Assembly: GCA_030148545.1 (NCBI GenBank)
Contig: JASBTF010000002.1
Coordinates: 299,218-363,217, forward strand
DNA: 64,000 nt
Direction: 5' to 3'
From: Pseudomonadota bacterium
GTDB taxonomy: Bacteria; Pseudomonadota; Alphaproteobacteria; UBA2136; JASBTF01
Below, one piece after another: positions 8,059 to 16,652 of this stretch. The translations under genes were made by a program, and so were the position numbers. Within the stretch, counting starts at the first letter, position 1, and the number at the start of each line of letters is the position of its first letter. Under the pieces are notes generated by a model. The model saw only the letters and a list, made by a program, of their open reading frames with translations, was not told where the DNA came from and did not search any database.

Positions 8059-9081
8059 ATGCCACCAAAGTTAAAAGCCACATCAGCAAATTCTGGTGCA
8101 CGTAAAGCCGCTATTTTGGTTCTAGCCATTGGTGAAGACCGTGCTGGCGATATTTTCAGCGCCATGGATGATTACGAAATCCGCGACCTTTCACGAGAAA
8201 TGGCTTCGTTAGGTAAGCTATCTAGTGAAGAAGTAGAAAATACACTGAACGAATTTACCGATATGTTGGCTGGCGGTGGTGGTGGCCTTGCCGGTGGTTG
8301 GAGCACAACCGAGCGTTTCCTCAAGTCTTTCATGAAAGAAGACCGCGTTAAAGAGCTTATGGAAGAAATGCGTGGCCCAGCTGGGCGTAACGTGTGGGAA
8401 AAGCTAGATAACGTAAGTGAGGATATTCTTGCTGGTTATATTCAAAACGAATATCCACAAACTATTGCGGTTGTTATTAGTAAGCTAAAGCCTGCACATG
8501 CAGCACGCGTGTTTAACATGCTGCCAGAGAAAATCGCTAACGAAGTTATGGGCCGTATGCTGCTTATGGATAACGTAAGCCGTGAAGTGATTGAGTCTGT
8601 TGAAGATTCACTGCGCGGCGAGTTTATGCGTAATTTGGCCGATAGTACTAAGCGTGACAGCCATGAAATGATGGCCGATATTTTTAACAACTTTGACCGT
8701 AGCGCCGAAGAAAAGTTCATGAAATCACTGGAAGATAGTAACCCAGATGATGCCGAAAAAATTCGCGCACTCATGTTCACATTCGAAGATATCCTTAAAA
8801 CCAATGATGCCGGCATGCAAACCATTCTGCGTGAAGTAGATAAAGATACACTATCGTTGGCGCTCAAAGGTGCAAGTGATCAAATGAAAAGCTTTGTTCT
8901 GCAAAACATGTCCGAGCGTGCAGCTAAAATCCTTAACGAGGATATGCAAGCCATGGGCCCTGTCCGTGTGAAGGATGTGGATGAAGCACAGCTGAAAGTG
9001 GTGCAAGTGGCCAAAAACTTGGCAGACCAAGAACGTATTGTGCTTGCTGATGGCGAGGATGAAGAAGAGTTTATTCAGTAG
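8059..9081 (+). CDS. fliG: flagellar motor switch protein FliG
   Basis: Rotor C-ring protein that contacts FliF (N domain), FliM (middle) and the MotA stator (C domain). 340 residues. Visible are an N domain with IFSAMDDYEIRDLSREMASLG, a middle EYPQTIAVVISKLKPAHAARVFNMLP (the EHPQ-like FliM-binding patch, here EYPQ) and a C-terminal torque helix with charged residues in LREVDKDTLSLALKGASDQMKSFVLQNMSERAAK. It is transcribed right after fliF. Confidence 0.97.
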   Translation: MPPKLKATSANSGARKAAILVLAIGEDRAGDIFSAMDDYEIRDLSREMASLGKLSSEEVENTLNEFTDMLAGGGGGLAGGWSTTERFLKSFMKEDRVKELMEEMRGPAGRNVWEKLDNVSEDILAGYIQNEYPQTIAVVISKLKPAHAARVFNMLPEKIANEVMGRMLLMDNVSREVIESVEDSLRGEFMRNLADSTKRDSHEMMADIFNNFDRSAEEKFMKSLEDSNPDDAEKIRALMFTFEDILKTNDAGMQTILREVDKDTLSLALKGASDQMKSFVLQNMSERAAKILNEDMQAMGPVRVKDVDEAQLKVVQVAKNLADQERIVLADGEDEEEFIQ

Positions 9082-9095
9082 TAGGCTGGTGGCAT

Positions 9096-9815
9096 ATGTC
9101 TAAAGCGCTAGATTTACCGGTATTCGAGTCAGTACAAAAAGGGCAGGCACGGCGTGTGCTTACCCGTGCTGATGTAGATGCAGCGGCAACAGAAGCTTTC
9201 CAAAAAGGCTTAGCGGAAGGTGAGGTGGCGGCACAACAAAAGGCCGACCACCGGCTACAGACCGAGCTCAAACCAGTTGTAGATCAAATTCAACAAGCTT
9301 TAAGCCAGCAACAAGCTTGGCAAGAGCAGTTCCAGCCAACAGTGCTTACTATGTTGAGTACGGCCATTCAACGTGTGGCAGAGCATGCCGCACAGCAATA
9401 TCCGGTAGAACTCATGGAAGGGCTGGTTAAAGCCTTGCTCCATGCTGCTGGCGAACAAACACGGTTAACTGTAAGCGTACATTCTCAAACCCGAGATGTA
9501 TTGATGCAGGTCGATCAAGAATTGTTTAATGGCTATAAAATTGAGTTAAAATCTGATGATAAATTACCATTAAGTGGCATACAGGCACAGTGGAAAAACG
9601 GCGGTGCAACAGCGGATCCGAGCATTTTACTGGCTGAGATTCAAACATTGCTAAGCCGTTCGGGTGCCAACCCAGACCAAGTGGCAGAGCTGAGCCAGCG
9701 CAGCGCCGAGGCAACACCCTCTACCACAGAAAATACGGAACAGCCCGCCGAAACATTGCCTGAACAAGAGGAAACAGCTAAGGTAGCCTTACAAGATGAG
9801 AAGGAAGCAGAATGA
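9096..9815 (+). CDS. fliH: FliH-type flagellar assembly protein
   Basis: Probable negative regulator and stator of the FliI export ATPase, linking it to FliN. 239 residues, helical and Gln/Ala-rich throughout (ATEAFQKGLAEGEVAAQQKADHRLQTEL), with a C-terminal alpha/beta part around LTVSVHSQTRDVLMQV. An acidic tail extends to the stop. The family is poorly conserved, so the name rests on position between fliG and fliN together with the coiled-coil plus C-domain layout. It overlaps fliN by four bases (ATGA). Confidence 0.8.
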   Translation: MSKALDLPVFESVQKGQARRVLTRADVDAAATEAFQKGLAEGEVAAQQKADHRLQTELKPVVDQIQQALSQQQAWQEQFQPTVLTMLSTAIQRVAEHAAQQYPVELMEGLVKALLHAAGEQTRLTVSVHSQTRDVLMQVDQELFNGYKIELKSDDKLPLSGIQAQWKNGGATADPSILLAEIQTLLSRSGANPDQVAELSQRSAEATPSTTENTEQPAETLPEQEETAKVALQDEKEAE

Positions 9816-10132
9816 GCGACGAAAATAAGCCCGATTTGCCAGATTTAGAAGGCGCAGCAGCTGCTGCAGCCGGCGCCGAAGGCTCTGAAGCGGGCCTTGA
9901 AGCTGTATATGATATTCCCGTTACCGTTCGCGCTGTGTTGGGTACAGCAGAAATGCAAATTCACCAATTGCTTAAGCTAGGCCGTGGTGCCGTGGTTGAG
10001 CTAGATCGTAAGGTGGGTGATGCGGTAGATATTTACGTGAACGACCGTTTGGTTGCCCGTGGTGAAGTTGTAATTGTGGAAGATAAGCTCGGCGTAACCA
10101 TGACCGAGATTGTAAAAGCACAAGGAAAATAA
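9812..10132 (+). CDS. fliN: flagellar motor switch protein FliN
   Basis: C-ring component with a single SpoA domain. 106 residues: an acidic and Ala-rich lead of about 35 residues, then the domain with YDIPVTVRAVLGTAEMQIHQLLKLGRGAVVELDRKVGDAVDIYVNDRLVARGEVVIVEDKLGVTMTEI. It binds FliM and, through FliH, the export ATPase. Translation is coupled to fliH by the ATGA overlap. Confidence 0.97.
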   Translation: MSDENKPDLPDLEGAAAAAAGAEGSEAGLEAVYDIPVTVRAVLGTAEMQIHQLLKLGRGAVVELDRKVGDAVDIYVNDRLVARGEVVIVEDKLGVTMTEIVKAQGK

Positions 10133-10145
10133 GGACGCATAACGC

Positions 10146-10910
10146 ATGGATCTCGCCACCCTCATTGGTTTGTTGGTTGGTTTTGGTTTGGTGGCTATGG
10201 CCATCATCATGGGCGGTTCGTTCATGGCGTTTATCAACGTGCCTTCCATTCTTATTGTGGTGGCAGGTACCTTTGCTATTACCACGGTAGCCTTTAGCCT
10301 TAAGGAAGTAATTGGCGGCCAAGGGTTGATTCTTAAAACATTGCTCTTCAGCATGAAAGACCCAATTGACGAAGCTAAAATGTTGATTGAGTTGGCACAA
10401 AAAGCCCGTGCTAATGGGTTACTTTCCATTCAGGGTGATGTCGAAAAAATTGAAGATGAGTTCCTCAAAGTTGGTCTAACTCAGGTGGTAGATGGCGCTA
10501 ACCCCGAAGGTGTGGAAGACGTAATGTCGGCCGACATTGCTAACATGATGCAGCGCCACCAAAGCGGTGTTTCTATTTTCAAAAAATCAGCCGAGGTAGC
10601 ACCAGCAATGGGCCTTATTGGTACGCTGATTGGTTTGGTGCAAATGCTCGGTAATTTGGAAGACCCAAGCGCAATTGGTCCAGCTATGGCGGTGGCGTTG
10701 CTTACCACCATGTACGGCGCGATTATTGCTAACATGTTCTTTATGCCTATGGCCGGTAAGCTAGAGCGTAATAGCGCGGCTGAGGTTATGTTGCGTAAAA
10801 TTTACATGACTGCGGTACTTTCTATTGCGCGTCAGGAAAATCCACGCCAGCTAGAAATGCTCATCAACACGCAGCTGCCACCATCTGCCCGAATTTCAAT
10901 GTTCGATTAA
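10146..10910 (+). CDS. motA: flagellar stator protein MotA, PomA-like type
   Basis: Inner-membrane stator subunit with four TM helices and a large cytoplasmic loop that pushes on FliG. 254 residues. The sequence follows the PomA subgroup closely: MDLATLIG start, PSILIVVAGT, VAPAMGLIGTLIGLVQMLGNLEDPSAIGPAMAVALLTTMYGAIIANM, and a C-terminal ARQENPR. PomA-type stators are often Na+-driven, but the group also contains H+ motors, so the coupling ion is open. motB lies about 9 kb away, an unusual split. Confidence 0.95.
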   Translation: MDLATLIGLLVGFGLVAMAIIMGGSFMAFINVPSILIVVAGTFAITTVAFSLKEVIGGQGLILKTLLFSMKDPIDEAKMLIELAQKARANGLLSIQGDVEKIEDEFLKVGLTQVVDGANPEGVEDVMSADIANMMQRHQSGVSIFKKSAEVAPAMGLIGTLIGLVQMLGNLEDPSAIGPAMAVALLTTMYGAIIANMFFMPMAGKLERNSAAEVMLRKIYMTAVLSIARQENPRQLEMLINTQLPPSARISMFD

Positions 10911-10979
10911 CCCCGCTGATATGGCCTAGCCATAAAGCTTTCGCTATACACTTGGCGCTAAACGCGCTAAACGTTGCCT

Positions 10980-13199
10980 ATGCCAAATAAAAAACCGCCA
11001 CGCCGTGCCCACAAAAGTTCAAAGCCAGAAAATGATCAAAAAACTGGTACAAAACTGAACAAAAAACCGGGTAAAAAGCCTGAACATAAGCAGGAAAAAT
11101 CTGCACGTAAAAAGCCACAAGGCAAAATGCTGAAAAGAAGAACGAGTCAGCATAACAAGGGTGAAAATCGGCACCAAAGTGGCACCAAACGGCATCGTAG
11201 CAGCACGGTTCAGCAGCACCAAATTCGCCCTGAAAGCACCGAGCTAGAACTCGAAATTGTCGGCCTCACAGAAGATGGTGAGCCGTTTGCCATTCCAACC
11301 AACCGAGATTTAGCCGGAGACTACCCACGCATTTTGGTGGACCCAGCAGTAACGGTTTCAGCAGGCGATGTGGTGTGGGCCGTCGTGGTGCCCGATGAGG
11401 CCAATAAGCCCAAACACGGTGGCGCGGTAACGCAATATATTGCGAGCGTGATTGACAAAAGCAGCCCTGAACGTGCCGATACCCATGGCCGCGATAGTTT
11501 TTTAGGTGTGGTGCATTATGAAGGGGCTCATCACTTTGTACGCGCGCTGAATCGCGAGCTTTCTGCCAGCCAGTTTATGTTACCTAAAGGCGATGAAACG
11601 CCAGAGGATAGCGTAGTACGTGTAACCGCAGGCAAGCGCCCTGCTAAAGGGGCAACACCAGTAGCGCTGCAGGAAGTTTTAGGGGCAACGTTAGCAGGCC
11701 ATGAAAGCTTAATTGCAATTGATAACCACAAAATTCCGCACGAGTTTAGCGCTGAAATGATGGCCGAGGCCAAGGCACTACCTGCGTTTAAATGGAACGC
11801 TAAGGAAGGTCGCGAAGATCTGCGCAAAGTGCCAATTGTAACCATTGATGGTGCTGACAGCCGCGACTTTGATGACGCCGTATGGGCAGAAGAATGGGCC
11901 GATGCCCCAGGTGATGCGCATGGTCACCACATTGTTGTGGCCATTGCCGATGTAGCACATTACGTGCAACCGCACAGTGTGCTGGATAAGGAAGGCTTTC
12001 TGCGCGGTAACAGCACTTACTTCCCCGACCGGGTGGTACCCATGCTGCCCGAGCGCTTGAGCAACGATTTGTGCAGCCTAGTACCCAAGCAGGATCGCCC
12101 CGTATTGGCGGTACATTTGTACATTGATAGCAAGGGAACGTTGCGTAAGTTTAAGTTTGTGCGTGCGGTTATCCACTCCCATGCACGGCTTACCTATACC
12201 CAGGTGCAGCAAGCCCTAAATGGCGCACCGGATGACACCACAAGTGCGCTGATGCAAAGCACATTGCAGCCACTTTATGCGGCCTACCAAACTTTGATTG
12301 AGGCACGCAAAGCGCGTGGCGCCTTCGACCTCGACCTGCCAGAGCCATACATTGTGGCAGATGATGATGGCACCATCCACGCGCTGGAATCTCGCGAGCG
12401 GCTAGATAGCCACCGTTTGATTGAAGAAATTATGATTTTGGCCAATGTAGCAGCAGCACGCGCGCTGGGCGAAAAGGGCCGTGGTACGCTGTATCGCATT
12501 CATCCCGAGCCAAGCGATACCAAGCTAGAAACGCTGAATAGTGTTTTAAAAACGCATAATATTAAGTTCACCAATAGTGGTCCAACGGGGCAGGATTACC
12601 AAAAGTTGGTGAACAAACTGCACGGGCATGATGCCGCGCCAATTTTGCTAAAAAGCGTTCTGCAAAGCCAAATGCAGGCCAAATACGACCCCGATAATAT
12701 TGGTCACTTTGGCCTTAACTTGAGCCACTACAGCCATTTTACATCGCCAATTCGTCGGTTTAGCGACCTAATTGTTCACCGCGCGTTGATTAAGCACCTT
12801 AAACTTGCGGGTGAGGGGGGCTTGCCGCCAGAAGATAGCAAACTACAAGGCACAGCTGACCACTTGAACGTCACCGAGCGCCGCTCGCAACTGGCCGAGT
12901 GGGAAGCCCGCGACCGCATGATGGCACGCTTCCGTGAAAGCGAAGTTGGAGACGAGTTTGAGGCCACGGTCATTTCCGTACAGTCGTTTGGGGTATTTGT
13001 AGTATTGGCCGATGGTATGACCGAAGGATTATTGCCGATGCGCCAACTGGGGAACGACTATTACCGCTACGATGAAAAATCCAAAAAGCTGATTGGTCGC
13101 CGTACGCGCAAAATCTTCCAAGTGGGTACCAAGCTGAAGGTTAAGCTGACCGAGGCCGACCCAATTGCGGCACGACTCACATTTGGGTTGGTTAGCTAA
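10980..13199 (+). CDS. rnr: ribonuclease R
   Basis: Processive 3'-5' exoribonuclease of the RNB family that degrades structured RNA. 739 residues from the ATG at 10980 (a TTG two codons earlier is also possible). The order is a Lys/Arg-rich unstructured N-terminus of about 80 residues, cold-shock-like domains, an RNB domain from about residue 275 with the catalytic Asp cluster IDGADSRDFDDAVWAEE, HYSHFTSPIRRFSDLIVHR near its end, and a C-terminal S1 domain (VGDEFEATVISVQSFGVFVVL). It interrupts the flagellar region but is not visibly co-regulated with it. Confidence 0.96.
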   Translation: MPNKKPPRRAHKSSKPENDQKTGTKLNKKPGKKPEHKQEKSARKKPQGKMLKRRTSQHNKGENRHQSGTKRHRSSTVQQHQIRPESTELELEIVGLTEDGEPFAIPTNRDLAGDYPRILVDPAVTVSAGDVVWAVVVPDEANKPKHGGAVTQYIASVIDKSSPERADTHGRDSFLGVVHYEGAHHFVRALNRELSASQFMLPKGDETPEDSVVRVTAGKRPAKGATPVALQEVLGATLAGHESLIAIDNHKIPHEFSAEMMAEAKALPAFKWNAKEGREDLRKVPIVTIDGADSRDFDDAVWAEEWADAPGDAHGHHIVVAIADVAHYVQPHSVLDKEGFLRGNSTYFPDRVVPMLPERLSNDLCSLVPKQDRPVLAVHLYIDSKGTLRKFKFVRAVIHSHARLTYTQVQQALNGAPDDTTSALMQSTLQPLYAAYQTLIEARKARGAFDLDLPEPYIVADDDGTIHALESRERLDSHRLIEEIMILANVAAARALGEKGRGTLYRIHPEPSDTKLETLNSVLKTHNIKFTNSGPTGQDYQKLVNKLHGHDAAPILLKSVLQSQMQAKYDPDNIGHFGLNLSHYSHFTSPIRRFSDLIVHRALIKHLKLAGEGGLPPEDSKLQGTADHLNVTERRSQLAEWEARDRMMARFRESEVGDEFEATVISVQSFGVFVVLADGMTEGLLPMRQLGNDYYRYDEKSKKLIGRRTRKIFQVGTKLKVKLTEADPIAARLTFGLVS

Positions 13200-13271
13200 G
13201 TATTGAGCACGTAAGCTTTTTGGTATAAAAGGCCGTTACGTATCTACATACTTTTTAGAGGAGGACAGTTT

Positions 13272-13736
13272 ATGTCCGACGAACCTAAACGGCGGAAAAG
13301 GTTTTCGCTGATACCAGATCAACCTGTTGGTCAATCAGAACAACCGGCTTCTATGAAGCCAAAGTTGAATATTTCTCTGTTTCCTGATGGATCAGTTGTT
13401 CTACCAGACTGTGACCAGCTTAAGGCTGATATTCATGCTGGTGGGCAGCAATTTTTTCTGCAGCAGGTGCAGAGTAATTTGCGCACTGCCCAAGATGAGC
13501 AACAAAACCCTAAATTACGTGTAGATCATGCACAGCAGGTAATATTCTATCTCCAAGATGGGTTAGTATCTTTCGATGATTTGGGGGTCACCAAAGATGA
13601 GTTTGATGCGCAGTATCTTGAGCTGTTGTCAGCAGTGGCAAAGCATTATGCAAAAAGTCACCCTGCTTATACCAAGAATTATCAAGAGCAGGCCGATAAA
13701 TTCAGGGAAAAAGGCGGTGTGCAAATTCCCGCATAA
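13272..13736 (+). CDS. uncharacterised 154-residue soluble protein
   Basis: No family recognised. The start is well supported by a strong AGAGGAGG ribosome site 8 nt upstream. The N-terminus is basic (MSDEPKRRKRFSLIP). It is followed by a Pro/Gln linker, a short segment with beta character (PKLNISLFPDGSVVLPDCDQLKADI) and a helical remainder. No signal peptide or TM is seen. It lies between rnr and fliM, followed by its own hairpin terminator, so it is probably monocistronic. Confidence 0.75.
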   Translation: MSDEPKRRKRFSLIPDQPVGQSEQPASMKPKLNISLFPDGSVVLPDCDQLKADIHAGGQQFFLQQVQSNLRTAQDEQQNPKLRVDHAQQVIFYLQDGLVSFDDLGVTKDEFDAQYLELLSAVAKHYAKSHPAYTKNYQEQADKFREKGGVQIPA

Positions 13737-13742
13737 ATGGCC

Positions 13743-13779
13743 AAGGTCAGCAACACATGTTGCTGGCCTTTCAGCTTTT
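13743..13779 (+). terminator. probable terminator after the 154-aa gene
   Basis: Hairpin AAGGTCAGCAACA / TGTTGCTGGCCTT (one G-T pair) followed by a broken T stretch (TCAGCTTTT). The stem is strong and the tail weak. Confidence 0.6.
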
Positions 13780-13921
13780 GTGGGGGGACATAACTGTGGT
13801 ATTTCTACAAACCTGCAAAATCAAATGTATTCAAGTTCCAGCTTAGGATTTTGATACGCGTTTGTTGGCAGTTATGGTAGAACTGTAGGCCTGTAGTATG
13901 AACAGAGTTAAAGTTAGGTAA

Positions 13922-14968
13922 ATGGCGGATAAAACTGAAGAAGAGTTGTTGCAGGAATGGCAGGACATGGAAGCCAGTGCCGGCCAAGATGACGGCCCTT
14001 CCACCGGTCAACCTGAACGTATTCTCGACCAAAATGAAATTGATTCCCTGCTAGGGACTGATGATGATGATGAGCGCACAGGCGTGCGTATTTTGGTGGA
14101 TTCCAACATTGTTAACTACGAAAAACTGCCGATGTTGGAGGTGGTTTTTGATAAATTTGAACGTTTTCTTTCTACCTCATTACGTCACTTCACTGCGGAT
14201 AACGTAGAAGTAACGCTGATTAACATGACCTCGGTTCGCTTTGGTGATTACTTGAATAACGTGGCATTGCCAGCGGGTATTCAGGTGGTGAAAGCTGAAG
14301 GGCTAGATGACTATGTACTACTGGTGTACCAAAGCCAGCTGATTTACTCAGTGGTGGATATTCTGTTGGGTGGTCGTAAATCTCGCCCGTCTCGGGTTGG
14401 TGACCGTAGCTTTACCACCATTGAACGCAGCATTTTGGATAATATGACCGAGGTGGTACTAAACGACCTGACCGAAGCGTTTTCTAGTGTGTCTCCAGTA
14501 GCGTTTAAAGCCGAGCGTATGGAGGTAAACCCACGCTTTGCCATGATTACGCGTGAGAATAACGCCGCCATTTTGGTAACAATTCGTATTAACTTGGAAG
14601 AGCGGGAAGGTACGCTACAGTTCTGCCTACCTTATGCCACTTTGGAGCCTGTGCGTGACCAATTGCTACAGCAATTTGTTGGGGAAAAACTTGGCCAAGA
14701 CAACATTTGGGAAAACCACTTAGCGCAAGAGCTGTTTAGCACCGGGGTGAAAATGCAAGCCGTGCTAGATGAGTTTCCGATTTCTTTGAGCGATGTTATG
14801 AAGTGGAAAATTGGCGATACGCTACCACTTTCTACAAAATCTGATTCTATTATTGAGCTTGCCTTGGGTGGCCACAGCAAGTTACGCGGTACCATGGGCC
14901 GGGTGATGGACCAAAAAGCAATTATGGTGCAAGAAAACGTGAACGACGTGAATAACGAGGAGTCTTAA
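13922..14968 (+). CDS. fliM: flagellar motor switch protein FliM
   Basis: C-ring protein that receives CheY-P and sets rotation direction. 348 residues. The N-terminal CheY-binding peptide is ILDQNEIDSLLG (about 36-47). The middle CheC-like domain has VVDILLGGRKSRPSR, with the GGxG-type FliG contact. The C-terminal SpoA domain is ISLSDVMKWKIGDTLPLSTKSDSIIELALGGHSKLRGTMGRV. It starts a three-gene unit with the next two genes (1-3 nt spacing). Confidence 0.97.
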   Translation: MADKTEEELLQEWQDMEASAGQDDGPSTGQPERILDQNEIDSLLGTDDDDERTGVRILVDSNIVNYEKLPMLEVVFDKFERFLSTSLRHFTADNVEVTLINMTSVRFGDYLNNVALPAGIQVVKAEGLDDYVLLVYQSQLIYSVVDILLGGRKSRPSRVGDRSFTTIERSILDNMTEVVLNDLTEAFSSVSPVAFKAERMEVNPRFAMITRENNAAILVTIRINLEEREGTLQFCLPYATLEPVRDQLLQQFVGEKLGQDNIWENHLAQELFSTGVKMQAVLDEFPISLSDVMKWKIGDTLPLSTKSDSIIELALGGHSKLRGTMGRVMDQKAIMVQENVNDVNNEES

Positions 14969-14969
14969 C

Positions 14970-15530
14970 ATGGCATTAGCAGCAGCAATGGATGCACTTT
15001 TAATTGCGACACTCGGCGTGGTGATGGTGATGCTGGTGTGGTTACACCTGCGTTTACAAAACCTGCAAAAAACAGGCGAGCGCTTGCCTCAGCTTTCTAG
15101 TAAATTTGCCCAGCAGCTACTGGATGTACGCCGTGCTTTAGGAGAGGTACAAGCCGTAGCGAGTGATAAAAATATTGCGCGCCAGCTCTCGGAGGCGAGC
15201 AAAACAGCACAGGAACTGAAATTCATGCTCGACCGTGCAGAGAACACCATTCAGCGTTTAGAGCGTGCGTATTCGCGCCCTGTAGCGCCAAGTGGCACTG
15301 CCGATGCAAATGGCGGCCATGTGGAGCAGCAAAGTGCCGATATAATTGATATGCAGCGCCCAGCTAAAGAGCAGCCAGAACAAGTTTTGGCCACACGTAT
15401 GCCAGCACCAGCATCGGCCGCGGCCAGTTATGCCGCAGGTAGCCAGCAAAGCGAAGTACGCCGTGCGCCGGTACAGTCGGCCGCTGAGCAAGCGCTACGC
15501 AAAGCATTACACACCCGTTTGGAGAACTAA
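14970..15530 (+). CDS. bitopic membrane protein downstream of fliM
   Basis: 186 residues. One N-terminal membrane helix (MDALLIATLGVVMVMLVWLHL) is followed by a predicted coiled coil (LQNLQKTGERLPQLSSKFAQQLLDVRRALGEV...RAENTIQRLERAY) and a Pro/Ala/Gln-rich C-terminus. Alphaproteobacteria commonly carry a DUF6468-type protein at this place. Caulobacter PflI, needed for flagellar positioning, has a similar one-TM plus proline-rich layout. Equivalence is inferred from position and architecture, not from clear sequence matches. It starts one base after the fliM stop. Confidence 0.6.
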   Translation: MALAAAMDALLIATLGVVMVMLVWLHLRLQNLQKTGERLPQLSSKFAQQLLDVRRALGEVQAVASDKNIARQLSEASKTAQELKFMLDRAENTIQRLERAYSRPVAPSGTADANGGHVEQQSADIIDMQRPAKEQPEQVLATRMPAPASAAASYAAGSQQSEVRRAPVQSAAEQALRKALHTRLEN

Positions 15531-15533
15531 TAG

Positions 15534-16070
15534 GTGCTGCGTTTATTTGCCCTACTGATGTTGGCGAGTGCCATGCCGGCCCTTGCGCAGGAGGATCAAG
15601 CCCCGCAGGAGGTAGATGTACCGGTAGATATTTCGCCATTGGTGGACCCTGAACGTGAGTATTCACCAGCGGAAATGCGCCTGCTACAGGAGCTAGAAAA
15701 ACGCCGCATTGAACTTGACCGTCGTTCTCAAGCGTTGGATTTGCGTGAGCGTTTGGTGAGCTTGGCGGAGATTCGTGTGGTAGAGCAAAGTGGCCGCTTA
15801 ACAGTGCTGAAAGGTGAGTTAGAACAACTACTTGCCAACCTTTCCAAAAAGGAAGACCAAGAGCTAGAACAACTAGCGCGTATTTATAGCGCCATGAAGC
15901 CAGCATCCGCTGCAGAGGTGTTAAATGGGCTGGATAACACCATTGTTTACGACATTTTTGTACGGATGAAGCAGGCCACAACGGCTAAAATTATTGAGAA
16001 AATGAACCCTTCTAAAGCGCGTATTATTACTCAAATGCTCGCCGAAAAGCAGAAACTGCCTGAGTTTTAA
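15534..16070 (+). CDS. motE: MotE-like periplasmic protein (COG3334)
   Basis: 178 residues from a GTG three bases after the previous stop. The signal peptide is MLRLFALLMLASAMPALAQ. A central coiled coil follows (LLQELEKRRIELDRRSQALDLRERLVSLAEIRVVEQSGRLTVLKGELEQLL). The C-terminal MgtE_N-like helical repeat is ARIYSAMKPASAAEVLNGLDNTIVYDIFVRMKQATTAKIIEKMNPSKARIITQ. In Sinorhizobium, MotE is a periplasmic chaperone for MotC, a stator-linked protein. The periplasmic client here could be the 884-residue protein of the motB cluster. It is last in the fliM unit. Confidence 0.8.
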   Translation: MLRLFALLMLASAMPALAQEDQAPQEVDVPVDISPLVDPEREYSPAEMRLLQELEKRRIELDRRSQALDLRERLVSLAEIRVVEQSGRLTVLKGELEQLLANLSKKEDQELEQLARIYSAMKPASAAEVLNGLDNTIVYDIFVRMKQATTAKIIEKMNPSKARIITQMLAEKQKLPEF

Positions 16071-16110
16071 GCTTTATAGCTATTAGCAAAATTGGTGCTG
16101 TGGCCTGTTA

Positions 16111-16194
16111 CCTCGTCATTGCGAGGCCGTAGGCCGTGGCAATCTTGAGGTGAGAGATGTGCTATGGATTGCTTCGTTCCTCGCAATGACGAGG
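16111..16194. repeat. long palindrome with CCTCGTCATTGCGAGG arms
   Basis: Perfect 16-bp arms CCTCGTCATTGCGAGG / CCTCGCAATGACGAGG enclose about 52 nt with a further GAGGCCGTAGGCC hairpin and a GGATTGCTTCGTTCC stretch. This sequence type (cgtcattgcgagg...cctcgcaatgacg) recurs in intergenic regions of many unrelated bacterial genomes. It sits between converging motE and fliJ and may act as a terminator. Confidence 0.85.
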
Positions 16195-16204
16195 TTTTAG
16201 GTTA

Positions 16205-16241
16205 AGTAGCAAGGGGCGGCTTTGCCAGCACCGAAGCTATA
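16205..16241 (+). repeat. family-1 hairpin element, 3' fragment (copy F)
   Basis: The segment TAGCAAGGGGCGGCTTTGCC...GAAGCTATA matches only the last hairpin of the family-1 element, including its conserved GGC-TTT-GCC tip and flanks. The lower stem is imperfect. It abuts the fliJ stop codon. Confidence 0.6.
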
Positions 16242-16652
16242 TTAACGAGTGGCAGCTATTTCATCGAGTTCATTTTGCTGCTTTTTGTTGAGCGCTCGGG
16301 CGGCCTCAGTGCGTTTTTGCTCTAGTAAAATTTCATAGCGTTTTTGTTCGGCAAAATGTTCGCGCAATTGGTTACGGGCTAGTGTGAGTTGCTCTGCTAG
16401 CAAACCCAACCCTTTTTGCATTTGTTGAATCTCATCACGCACGCGGTCGCTGTAATTACCAGCTTGCTGCAACATATTCAGGTCATCGTGTGCTGCTGCT
16501 TCTTGCACAACTTTCATCAGCTGTTCGCGCGCGGTGCGTTGGTCATTTTCTAGTGCTTGTTGGGCCGCCATCAACTTAGCAATATCCTGCTGTTTTTGCT
16601 CTACTTTATGTGTAGAGAGCTTTAGGAGCTGTTCAAGCGTTTTGGTGGCCAT
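16242..16652 (-). CDS. fliJ: flagellar export protein FliJ
   Basis: 136 residues, almost entirely one antiparallel coiled coil (LEQLLKLSTHKVEQKQQDIAKLMAAQQALENDQRTAREQ...ILLEQKRTEAARALNKKQQNELDEIAATR). FliJ inserts into the FliI hexamer and contacts FlhA, coupling ATPase and proton-driven export. The start ATG overlaps the fliI stop by one base (TAATG), so the two are translationally coupled. Confidence 0.93.
   Translation of the reverse strand: MATKTLEQLLKLSTHKVEQKQQDIAKLMAAQQALENDQRTAREQLMKVVQEAAAHDDLNMLQQAGNYSDRVRDEIQQMQKGLGLLAEQLTLARNQLREHFAEQKRYEILLEQKRTEAARALNKKQQNELDEIAATR

Noticed and set aside
15364-15981. 205-codon minus-strand ORF opposite the bitopic protein and motE
   Set aside because: Antisense to two well-supported genes; Pro/His-rich product typical of shadow frames.
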